The notes under the pieces are model-generated. The model saw only the letters and a list, made by a program, of their open reading frames with translations. It ran no database searches and was not told the origin of the DNA. A DNA stretch of 64,000 nucleotides. Origin: Uloborus plumipes (lineage: Eukaryota > Arthropoda > Arachnida > Araneae > Uloboridae). How positions within the stretch are numbered: the stretch's first letter is position 1; every line of letters starts with the position of its first letter. Positions 1-10,220 of the stretch are shown here, one piece after another. The stretch spans positions 1 to 64,000 of the forward strand of contig JAXGGA010003880.1 of assembly GCA_038373865.1 (NCBI GenBank). Reading direction: 5' to 3'. The translations under genes were made by a program, and so were the position numbers.

Positions 1-398
1 AGAATGTTGTTTTTACGGTATAAAACAGCTAATTTTATAGTAACAAACTGTAAAATTGCTACTTTTACTGTACAAAACTGTAAAATTACTACTTTTACAG
101 TACTAAACTGTAAAATTACTAACTTTACAGTTATAAATTGTAAAATTTCAAATTTAAAAGTTTATAACCGTGCATTTTACAGTTTTAAACTGGAACCTCT
201 GCTGCCAGTAATATACTGCTCTTTTTACAGTATAATACAGCTAAATTTTATGGCGATAAACTAAATTTTGCCAACTTTACAGTAAGAAACTATAAAATTG
301 GTAGTTTAACAGTTTATTACTGTGCATTTTACAGTTTTAAATAGGAACCTGTGTTACCAGTATTATACTGTAAAAACAACAGCTCATTTTTTTACAGA
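1..398 (+). mobile_element. CACTG-type palindromic MITE, copy 1 (5' end cut by window)
   Basis: This is the first of 13 copies of the commonest repeat in the window. It shows the family hallmarks: a TGTTGTTTTTAC start, several imperfect palindromic units (ACTGTAAAATT followed by AATTTTACAGT), the phrase TTTTAAACTGGAACCTCTG, and a closing block TATTATACTGTAAAAACAAC near 361-380. The first bases of the inverted repeat lie outside the window. An 86-codon open frame across it is an artefact of the repeat. Confidence 0.8.
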
Positions 399-2927
399 GT
401 ATGCCCTGCTAAAGTATTCTAATGGAACACACATGTCCCACTGAATCCCTTCTCATACTGTGAACTATTTTTTTTTCAAAAATTTGAATCAGCAAAGAAA
501 GGATTATGTATTTTTTTTTTCTTTCTTTCTTCTTCAACACGCATTACAAATTATTGTCATAACAAGGAAATAAAACTAAATGACTACTTTCAGTTTTAAT
601 ATCTATCTTTTGACCTATTACCTTTTGAAATAGTAATACATAATATTTCGTCTGCGTGTATGTAAAGGATTTATATTTGAATATCTTGCTCATGTCTCTC
701 TAGATACACGGGTTATGCTAAATTTCCATTTACATTTCATGTTATGAAAAAGAGCATTTTCCGTAGTAAAATTTTTATACAGTGCTTGCTGCTACCACAT
801 ATTATGCAGCTTACTTGACATTAAAAGAGTATATTAGCTTGATACCATTTTTACCTTTACAGAAAAGAAAAGCTTAACAATTCACTACTGATATTTTGAC
901 TGGTTTAAATCAAGTTTTTTTTTTTTTTTTTTGAAATACAGTGCTTAGTTAGTATTATTATTTAACATTCCTCCCCCGGTTTAACATCCCATAGATATTA
1001 TAATATAACAAAAACATGAAAACATAAATTAAGTTTTTTAATTCATATTCCGCTTTCTCTTTCCTCAAACATGGTTGTGAAACTGCAATTTCTTAGTGCT
1101 ACACACAAAAAAATACATTTTTGGCAAATAAAAAAAAAAACCGTTAAAGTGAACAGTTTTTTTTTATGTCATCACATTAGAACGAGTACAACTAATTTTT
1201 AAATATTGGACAGATCCTGTGTGAAAATCCATTGAAAAAAAAATCTTCAAATGGAAAAAGATATGAGCAAAAAATAAATAAATAAAAAGACATATGAACG
1301 TGTTTTTGAAAAATTCAAGTTTTCGCTGTCAAGAATAATATTTATGGTTTTTTCAAAATATTAATTGAGACAACTTGAGTGCCAAGCACAAATTTCATGG
1401 CGCTCGAATATGAATCATGCTACAAATCGATGTAAGAAAGGTTATTTACAAAACTGGCGATAGAAATAACGGCGAATACCCCCTCTACCCATTGGTTCTA
1501 CTTAAATCCCATTAAATAGTGCAAAAGTGTCATTGAGTTTGGCATCACATCTTAGGTATTAGCAATTTTTTGCGAAATTCGTGATATATTTCTAAATTCT
1601 TAGAGGGTTGCCAATACATGGTTGTACAATTACGTACCGGACGTTTTACAACCAATTTCCGAAATATTTAATATTTCCTCTAAAAACACAAATAAAGATG
1701 CTTTCAGTTATTTTTTACTCTAATTTGAATTTTTATAGTGAAAAAAAAAGAGTTCATAAATTTGGCTGTGAAATGTTTAATACGAAACATTAAATACTTT
1801 GAAAGGAAACATTTAACGTGACTTTTGTTGCATTCTCCTGTTTCACATATTTTCCATATTCGTTCAAGAAGTCAATGACCGTTGTTTGTCGTGCAATGAA
1901 AACGAGTAGCAAATATCGTTTGTTCAAATGATACTTGGAATCAAATTTTGCAAGAATAAATATTTCAAAGCATATACCAAAAAGGAACAAGCAATGCTAT
2001 TTTGATGAAAACCAGTATTGTATTTATAAGTTTAGTTTAAATTTTAACATTTAAATCAAAACATTATCATTATTGTTTGGTGATTTTTCGAAATTATAAT
2101 TTTCCCATTAGATCAATATTTACCATTTAGTTCTATGGAAATCTCATTAAATAAAAACATGCTATTGCATTTGGCACCATTCTTATTATTCGTTACCTTT
2201 ATTGATTCTTATTATTCAATTTCTTCCAATATCACTCAAAGGCATTCCACATTCCATTAAATTGAAAATCATCACCAAACAGGTACAGGAGCTGATTGAT
2301 TTCACAATGCGGAACAAGAAAATGTTGACTATTTACAAAAAGTGCCAAAGTAAAGTAAACAGCAGCACTTTTGAAATACATAACTAGCTTTAATTTTGAA
2401 TAACAACCGAACTAAAGCTTACTTAAGAACAGTTTAAAGTCAAGAAATTGCTTTTTGGTATCCTGATACTTGTCACGAAATACCATTTAAATTAAAAAAG
2501 AATGACAGCTATTTAGCAAACGAATAAATGAATACATTCGGACAAAAATATTCCTTCTCGATTAGAATTCGAAAAACAACGCCGAATGTTTATATAAACT
2601 CGATTATTATTTAGAGTTGAAAAGACTATTTGAAAAAGGGTAGACACAAGCAGAAAAAACGTACTAAAGCTCAATGCACGCAAAGTGATCACCTCTGTTT
2701 TATTATTTTTACTTCTTTGCACAAAGTAAAGGAATTATTGTATTTACGAAGAATTTTCAATTTAAATTTCAACTTAAACTCTTTTATAAATTGCCCAAAA
2801 ATTAGTTTTGACTAGTTGTTGTCTAGTGCCACAGCTAGACCGGCAATTTAGGGTGCGCTGCTTCACTTTCCCATGACTGTACCGTCATTTGGTTTTAAGT
2901 AAGACCAAACAGTACACACATGCCATA
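399..2927. other. AT-rich spacer, nothing recognised
   Basis: The stretch has homopolymer A/T runs and only short random open frames (61-69 codons) with low-complexity translations. No paired terminal repeats, splice-flanked exon or RNA fold was recognised. Confidence 0.6.
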
Positions 2928-2981
2928 CACTAAAAATGAAAGTTGTTTTTACAGTATAACACAGTTCATTTTATAGTTGTG
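2928..2981 (+). mobile_element. CACTG-type MITE, copy 2 (5' fragment)
   Basis: The 5' terminus, CACTAAAAATGAAAGTTG, is preceded by TA (2926-2927) and continues into the usual TTTTTACAGTATAA block. It breaks off at about 2981, where unrelated, more GC-rich sequence begins. It is a truncated copy. Confidence 0.6.
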
Positions 2982-3259
2982 AAAAATGCCCACCGAGCAG
3001 AAGTGAAGACACTACTAACTCGATAAAACCGTATAGGACTGACGTCGACGCGGCAGTATCAGATGCAACCGTGATTCAAATGTAGTAGCTTGCACCAGGC
3101 GCGGAGCTTGTTCGCGTTAGAAAATGTTTTCCTGTTATATTCCTTTTGTTCCTTCTTAACATGTTGAAGTTCATCTACTAATTCTGTTCGTAGTTCTTAT
3201 GTGCAATAAATAATCTTCGAGTTTAAACCGAGTTTCGACTGTTTGCTTCAGACCTCACG
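2982..3259. other. GC-richer segment replacing the rest of MITE copy 2; possible solo-LTR-like sequence
   Basis: The segment starts TGTG just inside 2981 and contains an AATAAATAATCT polyadenylation-like signal near 3205, followed by a T-rich tail. It replaces the expected 3' part of the MITE. An LTR remnant would fit, but I see no convincing TSD or primer-binding site, so this is only a suggestion. Confidence 0.2.
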
Positions 3260-3506
3260 TACACTGTTAAAAAAAACCTGAATTTTCAGGAAGATTTTTA
3301 CTGATTTTAACAGTAAATTTCCGTTTTCGTTTCAAAACAGAACTTTTCCTTGAAAAAACGGAACTATTCCGTGAATTACCAAGTTGGAGAAACAAAAAAC
3401 GGAATTTACCCGGTTTTGTGGTTGAAATATAACCGAACGAGTGAGTTAGATACAGTCTGAAGAGACTTGCGCGTGCGCAGAAACGACGGCAGCATAAATG
3501 ATTCAT

Positions 3507-4930
3507 AACTGAATCAAAGTGCGCAGCAAAAGTAACGCAAAGTCATCGAGAATTAATGTGCATGTTTACGCTTCTGTGAAAGCTGTATTATTCGCATTAG
3601 CATGGAAAAGAGGACATCTGGTGTCTCGTCGTTTGGATAGCTACTTTACAAAAAACATCACTGTCGAATGTTATTTAATCGTGTTCCTCGGGACGTTATT
3701 ATGTGTGCGCCATTTTGTTTCAATTTGAAAATGCTTCGTCGAAGAGCGTTGACTATTGTGATAGCATTCGAAGAAGAATTGTTCCAGGATTCTGCATAGT
3801 TAATCAAATCGACTGGAAAAATAATTTGGATCTTTTCATGTGCTATTCGGTATCCAGCATTTTCTAGCTCAACATTTTTAAGAAGACTTCGTTTATGGCA
3901 ATGGATAGAATCAAAATGGGCAACAAAAGGGCGTGTTAGTATATTTTAAAATCTACTCGCTCTATTGTTGCCTTTTTTGATCAACAAAAATTTAAAATTT
4001 TTATTTAAGAGGTAAGAATTTTTATTTTTGTTACTGCTATTTTTATTTTAATCTGAGTCCAGATTTAACAGTTAGTTATTTCATGATGTAAACCAATTGT
4101 GCATTTTAGTAGTTGCATGTATAAACTTACTGGTGCTGAGGGTTAGTAAAATTTAGTGAAATGATTTTTGTAATTTTATATCAAGATTTAAAAGCTTTGT
4201 TTCAAAACTTAGCTTTTTTACTTTATGACTTTACTTCGTTAATGTGACGAAATTAATGTTGTCAAAACTACGAAAATGATTGTCAATTTGACGATACTAG
4301 GATAAAGAAATATTTCGCTACATTTGACGAAATTCATCCCCAAAAAATTACGAAATGTTCGCTCGGGGTATATTCTTGGAAGTGATTTCATCAAAAACAA
4401 AGAAAATTCGTTAATTTTGAGAGTGCATTTCTGAAAGTGTTGATCACTATGAACACCATAACGTAAATATGTATGAAAATAGAGGAAATCAGTAACAATA
4501 CAGGATTTTTTTTTTTTAAGGAACCACGAATGTTTCAAATTCAGAAAGGAAAAAAAGAACTTTCGGAAGAACTTAATTTTTATTCAAACATAAGAGAAAA
4601 TATTTTTAAAATAATGCACCTTGTTAATACTTTTTAATTTTTTGAAGTTATGCGCTCAGAAATACTATGCATTGATCATTCCATCTTTAAAATATTTGAG
4701 TATTTTATGCGAGATTGATGTAATCTTTTCAAAAAAATCATGTTATTTTAATGAACTAAAATTTTTAATGAAAAAAAAAAAAAAAAAGCCAATTCTTGTA
4801 TTGCTTTAGTATTTTTTTTAAGGCAAGATGTTTAAAAGTTTGAAGTATATGAGCGGATATTTTCAAACTTTTTCTAAAAAACAAAATTCGTAAGAGTTTT
4901 AAGTTTACATTTTTGCTCATCATTTTGTCT
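3507..4930. other. AT-rich spacer inside the outer element; no gene seen
   Basis: There are a few short open frames only, the largest 99 codons at 4239-4538 on the minus strand, with no recognisable domain. Long A and T runs occur at about 4508 and 4770. No internal inverted repeats were found. Confidence 0.5.
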
Positions 4931-5097
4931 TATATATATATAATTTTCCGGTGACCTAGTTTACGCTCCTTTTTTAATTGCTCTATTTTTCTGTTTCTCA
5001 TTTTCCCATATTTTAATCACCCACATTTTTACATTATAGGCTTATACCTATACGCTTATACTTATACACTGAAGTGACAAAAGTCATGGGATACCTC

Positions 5098-7988
5098 TTA
5101 ATATCGTGTCGGCCCTCCTTTTGCCCGGCGAAGTGCAACAACTCGACGTGGCATGGACTCAACAAGTCGTTGGAAGTCTTCTGCAGGAATATTGAGCCAT
5201 GCTGTCTCGATAGACGTCCATAATTATGAAAGCGTTGATGGGGCAGGATTTTGGGCACGAACAGACCTCTCGATGGTGTCCCATAAATGCTCAATAGCCC
5301 CGTTCACATGAGACTTTTTCACCTCGCATTTCCCCGCTCCGCTCCCGAAAAAAACCGGTTGGAAAAATCCCCGTTCACAAGCACAAAACGGTTGTACCAC
5401 AGAAAGTGGAATTTTACCCAACATCCTTTGCGCATTGTTTGCAATCTGCGAGTACGTGTTTTTTTTAGAGTGTTTAGCAGTTTAGCTCACGATTTAATAC
5501 TGCAAAAGTATTTCTTTTCGTGAGCCGCAATTTTCGCAAAAATTAAAATCAAGGTGATTTCTCAAATTTTATCCGAACAGAAATAATTAAAAATAAAATA
5601 AAATAATTTAAAATAAATAAATAAACGAAACGAAATGAATAAATAGATAAATAATAATGACTAAAGTACTTCCCGAGGTTATGTTTTCGCCATTACGACA
5701 TGCTCGCCAAATTCGCGAAAATGAAAGCTTCGTGCAAATAAATGCTTTTAGTCTTTATTAAAAGTTAAAAGGATGTAATTAGCAGGGACCTGTTTACCTC
5801 ACATGCCGATTAGGACTGGGGCCCAATCTTCCTAAGGAACCCCGAACATTTTACAAAACTATGCAAAAAATCAATATATTTAAAATAATAATTATCATAA
5901 TAAATTATTTATTAATAGTAGGAAACCTCTTTCGAAACTTTATTAGTATTTGTCTTATTTGGTTGGTTTATACGAGAAGAATGGTTTATGGTGGAAAGGA
6001 TTTTTGAGTTGTTGTTCTTAGAGTTTTTCTGATATTTGGGGAAGGGGGGGGGGCACTCACCTAACTAAAATCTCTACATTTTAAAATCTGCGGTAGTGAA
6101 CTCAGTCATTGGCCATCTCAAAAAATATTCTAATAATTACAGCGAAAGTAGTGGTGCCCATAGCTATGGAGAATTAGGAGGTATATACTACACCATTGGA
6201 ATTTTTAGGAAGGATATTTAAAATTATTTTGTTGCATTATTGGTGGATCATGTATTTGGGGGTTTTCCATAAAATTTCCTAGGGGCTTGTGCATCGCTGC
6301 ACTCTTTGGCAGATTAGCACCCCTAATCAGCAATAGAGAACACTCGGCCAACTTGAAAATCAGATGCCGTTGCCGTTAACTCTTTTGTTAGTTAAATGTT
6401 CCAGTAATTTATTCTAAAAATAATAGCTAATGCAGGAGGGCTGGGGAGGGGGGTGGCATGGTGCAGACTACATCACAAAAATTTTAGAAAAGGTATTTTA
6501 AAAAGGTCTTACTCTCATTACTGCGCTTTTATTCCGGGTGGGGAGAGGGGTTAGCAAAAGTATTGGGGGGGGGGGTGCCACCTCTTTTAGAAGGATGGGC
6601 CATCCCTTGCTTAAGTTTCTGCTTTCTAAGATCTGCAATAGAGAACATCCATCGATCAGTCACTCATTGCACACGCATTTCATACTCAGGCAGATATTCC
6701 AGTAACTTGTTTCAATTGTTTCAATAATAGTAAGCAATGATGCCAACGGGGGGGGGGGGACCATCGGCTAAATTGCAGATGGAGAGGAGCACCATTGCTC
6801 TTGGTGACTAGGCACCCTCGCTAAATTTTCCACATTCTATGATGCGCCATCGGCTTTATCAATCAATATTCCAGCATTATATTCTACTAATTTAGCTAAT
6901 CATAAAAGTATAAGTAGGATATGAAATAATTAAATACAACAGCGTCAAGCAGAAGCAACCAAAAACAGTCGAAACCTGATGTCCAGTACGGCGAAAGTAA
7001 ACAAACCCTTTTCGACCCCGCTTTGATTCCAGTCAAGGGCAGGAGGAGAAAAGTTCCGCTTTAACTCCACAAAAACCCGGAATGCGGTGCGAAGCGGGTT
7101 TTTTCCGGGTTGGAAACGCGCCATGTGAACGGGGCTAATGGGATTCATGTCGGGCGATCTAGGTGGCCAAATCATTCGTTGGAATTGTCCAGAATTTTCT
7201 TCAAACCAATTGCGAACAGTTGTGGCCCGGTGACATGGCGCATTGTCATCCATAAAAATCCCATCGTTGTTTGGGTACATGAAGTCCATGAATGGCTGCA
7301 AGTGATCTCCAAGTAGCTGCACATAAGCATTTCCAGTCAATGTTCGGTCCAGTCGCACTAGAGGACCAAGTCCATGCCATGAAAAAACAGCCCACACCAT
7401 TACGGAGCCACCACCAGCTTGAACAGTGCCTTGCTGACAGTTTGGGTCCATGGCTTCGTGGGGTCTGCGCCACACTCGAACCCTACCATCGGCTCTTACC
7501 AGCTGAAATCGTGACTCATCGGACCAGGCCACGGTTTTCCATTCATCTAGGGACCAACCGATATGCTCACGTGCCCACGAGAGTCGCTGCAAGCGATGTC
7601 GTTCTGTCAGTAAAGGCACTCGAGTCGGTCTTCTGCTAGAATAGCCCAAGAAATCCAAATTTCTCCGCACAGTTCTAGCAGACACGTCCATTGTACGTCC
7701 CACATTGATTTCTACGGTGATTTGACGCAGTGTTGCTTGTCTGTTAGAATTTACGACTCTTTGCAGACGTCGCCGGTCTCGATCTTTAAGTGCAGGCGGT
7801 CGACCACTGCGCTGTCCATGGTGGGATGTTATGCCTGAAATTTCATACTCTCGGCACACTCTTGACACAGTGGATCTGGGAATGTTGAATTCTCTAACGA
7901 TTTCCGAAATGGCATGACCCATGCGTCTAGCTCCAACTAACATTCCGCGTTCAAAGTCTGTTAATTCACGTCGTGCGGTCATCATCAC
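5098..7988 (-). pseudogene. Tc1-like transposase, disrupted by insertion and a premature stop
   Basis: The ancestral product is about 348 aa and would cut and rejoin its own TIRs in the nucleus. The ATG cluster at 7988 starts an N-terminal helix-turn-helix region (about residues 1-120, with a GRPP-type AT-hook-like linker). The DDE domain follows: first Asp in AWSDESRF, second Asp in MDDNAPCH, and the expected Glu in PDMNPI-E. I count 36 residues between the second Asp and the Glu, a DD36E arrangement rather than the DD34E of classical Tc1. The reading frame is broken at NPI by the insertion 5296-7136, so the Glu codon is separated from the rest. A further in-frame TAA at 5224-5226 interrupts the C-terminal part, which otherwise runs to the stop at 5098-5100. 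The gene is therefore dead on two counts. Open frames on the opposite strand (7110-7639) are shadows. Confidence 0.92.
5296..7136. mobile_element. Non-autonomous PIF/Harbinger-like element nested in the transposase
   Basis: A perfect 15-bp TIR, AGCCCCGTTCACATG, is at 5296-5310, with its reverse complement ending at 7136. The duplicated target is AAT (5293-5295 and 7137-7139). Excising element plus one AAT restores the NPIEHLW coding sequence of the host transposase, which proves the boundaries. A 3-bp duplication and a CCCGTTCACA-like terminus suggest PIF/Harbinger, although that superfamily usually prefers TWA. The interior (G-runs, no open frame of note) encodes no transposase. Confidence 0.85.
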
Positions 7989-8668
7989 GTTAAAACCTCT
8001 TCACATGAATAACTTGAACAGAAATGAAAGCTCTGTAAAAGCACTGCGCATTTATACCTGTTCTATGCGATGCTACTGCCATCTGAAAATTTGCATATTG
8101 CTATCCCATGACTTTTGTCACTTCAGTGTAAACAAGCGCTTTTATAGCAGCTTAATATTAATAGCAAATAATATATGAAAGTTTAATAAATTAGTCCTTT
8201 AAGTGGCGCAAAATGTGTATATTGGAAAAAACAACAAATGAACAAATTGAAATTTTAAGAAACTTTAGAGAAACATTTGAAAATTTACGAAACAATATAA
8301 ACATATAAAAAGAACAAACGAAAAAGATAAGGCATCACATTACCCATGTTTGTTCTTTTTATATGTTTATATTGTTTCGCAAATTTTCAAATGTTTCTTA
8401 AAATTTCAATTTGTGCATTTGTTGTTCTACACAATCTACGCATTTTGCGACACTTAAAGGACTAATTTATTGAACTTCCATAGATAATTTGCTATTGATA
8501 TTAAGCTGCTATAAAAGCGCTTGTTAATTTGCAAAATTTAAATAATTTTCCATCTTGCATGTATACATATAAGTCAAAGCGTATAGGTATAAGCCTATAA
8601 CGTATAAGCGGGGATAATAAAAACCGAAAAAATGAAGAACGGAGAATTACGAAACGAAAAAATGCCTA

Positions 8669-8707
8669 ACGGAAAAATGACGAACGCTCTGTTCGTCATT
8701 TTTCCGT
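8669..8707. repeat. Perfect short hairpin
   Basis: A 17-bp arm ACGGAAAAATGACGAAC and its exact reverse complement are separated by GCTCT. It lies in the right flank of the foldback, inside the possible outer element. Function unknown. Confidence 0.75.
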
Positions 8708-8832
8708 AAAATCACGGAAATATAATTAACGAAACGGAAACACTCCGGCAACTCAGCTGCCGTATATTTTTTCGTTATTTTCAGGAAATTTTTTTAACAG
8801 TGTAGTTAACACAATTTCAAGGCACCCGAAAC

Positions 8833-9431
8833 CAGTGGTTGGAAAAAACTACATTTCTTTTGTAGCAAACTACAACTACAACTACTTTCTTATAAATGTA
8901 GTTAACTACAGCTACAACTACTTTTTTTTAAATGTAGCGAGCTACACTACTTTTGAAATGTAGTTGCTACTTCGCTACTTTTTAAAAAATAAATAAATAA
9001 CAAGAATACACCGATTGAGGAATCGACCGAAAAAATTCGAAAAGTGGTTTACATTAATAAATTAACTCATTCGAATATGGAATAGAAGTAGGAATTGTCT
9101 TTGAATTTATTTGTCACTTTTTCATTTTGTTCTTTTCTTTTGTAAAAATTTGTCCTTTTTAGATTTTTTTTACAATTTTTACGAATATTCGCCACAAGAA
9201 AACTCTTGTTTTTTTTTTATTTGTTCTCTTTTTTTTAAATTTTTTTTCATTTATTTATTTTTTTTTTATTTAAAAGTAGTTTTCAGAAATCGCTACAAAC
9301 TGCTATTTTTTTGTATCGCGCTACTCACTACTCTATTTTTTTTCAAAAGTAGTGCGCTACACTACAAACTACTAAAAAATGTAGTTACTACAGTAGTTTC
9401 GCTACATGTAGCGCGCTACTTCCGACCACTG
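8833..9431. mobile_element. hAT-type MITE (599 bp)
   Basis: The termini are CAGTGGTTGGAA (8833) and, in reverse complement, CAGTGGTCGGAA (ending 9431). The 8-bp flanks CCCGAAAC (8825-8832) and CCCGGAAC (9432-9439) match at 7 of 8 positions. The subterminal regions are packed with GTAGT/ACTAC and GTAGCGCGCTAC motifs. The 127-codon frame inside is Phe-rich low complexity, not a protein gene. Confidence 0.85.
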
Positions 9432-9510
9432 CCCGGAACCTTTGGAAGCGACGTCAACAAAAATTGGGTAAGCAATTCATTAGATTTGAAATGAACCTTG
9501 TTTCGTCGCG

Positions 9511-9812
9511 CAACAATAGTAATAAACTGTTAAAACTTCAAATTTTACAGTAATAAACCGTAAAACTGCAATTTTACAGTTTATTACCGTGAATTTTACA
9601 GTTTTAAACTGGAAAATCGGCTGCCAGTATTATACTGTTGTTTTTTCAGTGTAATATCGCTAAATTTAACGGTAATAAACTGTAAAATTTCTAATTTTAC
9701 AAAAAAACGAAAATTGCTAGTTTTACAATTTATTACTGTTCATTTTGCAGTTTTAAATTGGAACCTCGGCTGCCAGTATTATACTGTAAAAACAACTTTC
9801 TTTTTTGCAATG
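9511..9812 (+). mobile_element. CACTG-type MITE, copy 3 (5' truncated)
   Basis: Two cycles of the family's palindromic units are present, each closing with the TTTTAAACTGG/TTTTAAATTGGAACC phrase. The 3' terminus TTTTTTGCAATG is followed by TA (9813-9814). The usual 5' CACTGCAAAAAATG block is missing. Confidence 0.75.
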
Positions 9813-9938
9813 TAGGGACCCATTTATAGGGTAGGCATTAGACAACCATGCACAGCACAACAACGAATTTACACAAAGAAAGTACAAGGACAGGAGAGAG
9901 AAAGTACATCCATGTCACAGCAAGGACTCTGACCACTA

Positions 9939-10048
9939 TCCCAAGTAGCACACTTCGTTTTTTAAAGGTTGTAAAATGGTTATTAACGTTGTAACAACAG
10001 CTTAAAAAGGTTTATAAAACGTTTAAAGGTTATTTGTTCTACCTGTGA
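9939..10048. mobile_element. 110-bp TA-flanked MITE, TCCCAAGTAGCA family, copy A
   Basis: It begins TCCCAAGTAGCACACTTCG after TA (9937-9938) and ends in a weakly inverted GTTCTACCTGTGA before TA (10049-10050). It is nearly identical over its full length to the copy at 14107-14216. Confidence 0.8.
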
Positions 10049-10099
10049 TACCTTCTCTGACCACTTCTCTGACCACTATACCAGAAAGCAACTTAACTT

Positions 10100-10220
10100 G
10101 ACACTAAACGTCACTACGCGCGGAGCCAATAAGAGCTCAGAAGTAAAGGATCTCCTCTAATTCACCAAGTAGGCTGTGACGTTTTATCTAGCTCGTTTTT
10201 CATTGGCTGACGTCACGACG
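10100..10220. promoter_or_regulatory. Possible CRE/CCAAT cluster
   Basis: A CCAAT at 10126-10130, an inverted CCAAT (CATTGG, 10201-10206) and a perfect cAMP-response-type TGACGTCA (10208-10215) lie within 90 bp in a locally GC-richer patch. No TATA box or downstream gene is evident, so promoter activity is only a possibility. Confidence 0.2.

Larger units (their letters stand above)
5067..8128 (-). mobile_element. Tc1/mariner-superfamily transposon, DD36E type, split by a nested insertion
   Basis: The TIRs match for 27 bp (beginning CACTGAAGTGACAAAAGTCA at 5067, reverse complement ending at 8128). TA target duplications lie at 5065-5066 and 8129-8130. Without the nested 1841-bp insertion and its 3-bp duplication, the element is about 1.22 kb, normal for this group. 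It carries one transposase gene, now broken, on the minus strand. Confidence 0.93.
5035..8599. mobile_element. Long foldback (hairpin) element interrupted by a Tc1-like transposon
   Basis: The outer arm TATAGGCTTATACCTATACG (from 5035) pairs with its reverse complement at 8577-8599. The inner arm 8132-8320 pairs with 8347-8525 over about 190 bp, around a 26-bp loop. Removing the Tc1 element (5067-8128) brings the left outer and left inner arm pieces together. The right arm keeps about 45 bp (8526-8576) that the left arm lacks. There is no coding capacity apart from the inserted transposon, so this is a non-autonomous hairpin element. Confidence 0.75.
3262..8802. mobile_element. Possible outermost TIR element of the nested block (TA-flanked CACTGTTAAAAAAA ends)
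   Basis: CACTGTTAAAAAAA begins at 3262 after TA (3260-3261). Its reverse complement ends at 8802, before TA (8803-8804). Both ends continue into a CCTGA/TCAGG motif and sequences rich in TTCCGT or ACGG. Sequence just outside the foldback (about 4980-5034 versus 8600-8660) is also loosely inverted, as one element would predict. The match could instead come from two separate elements with the same short terminus. Confidence 0.35.

Noticed and set aside
2982..3259. Definite solo LTR
   Set aside because: TG start and polyadenylation-like signal only. No TSD or matching second LTR in the window, so kept as a low-confidence note.
7110..7639. Plus-strand open frames of 68 and 115 codons
   Set aside because: Antisense shadows of the Tc1-like transposase, which has clear DDE motifs on the minus strand.
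9111..9494. 127-codon Phe-rich frame as a membrane protein
   Set aside because: Lies within T-rich interior of a hAT MITE and crosses its TSD; composition explains the hydrophobicity.
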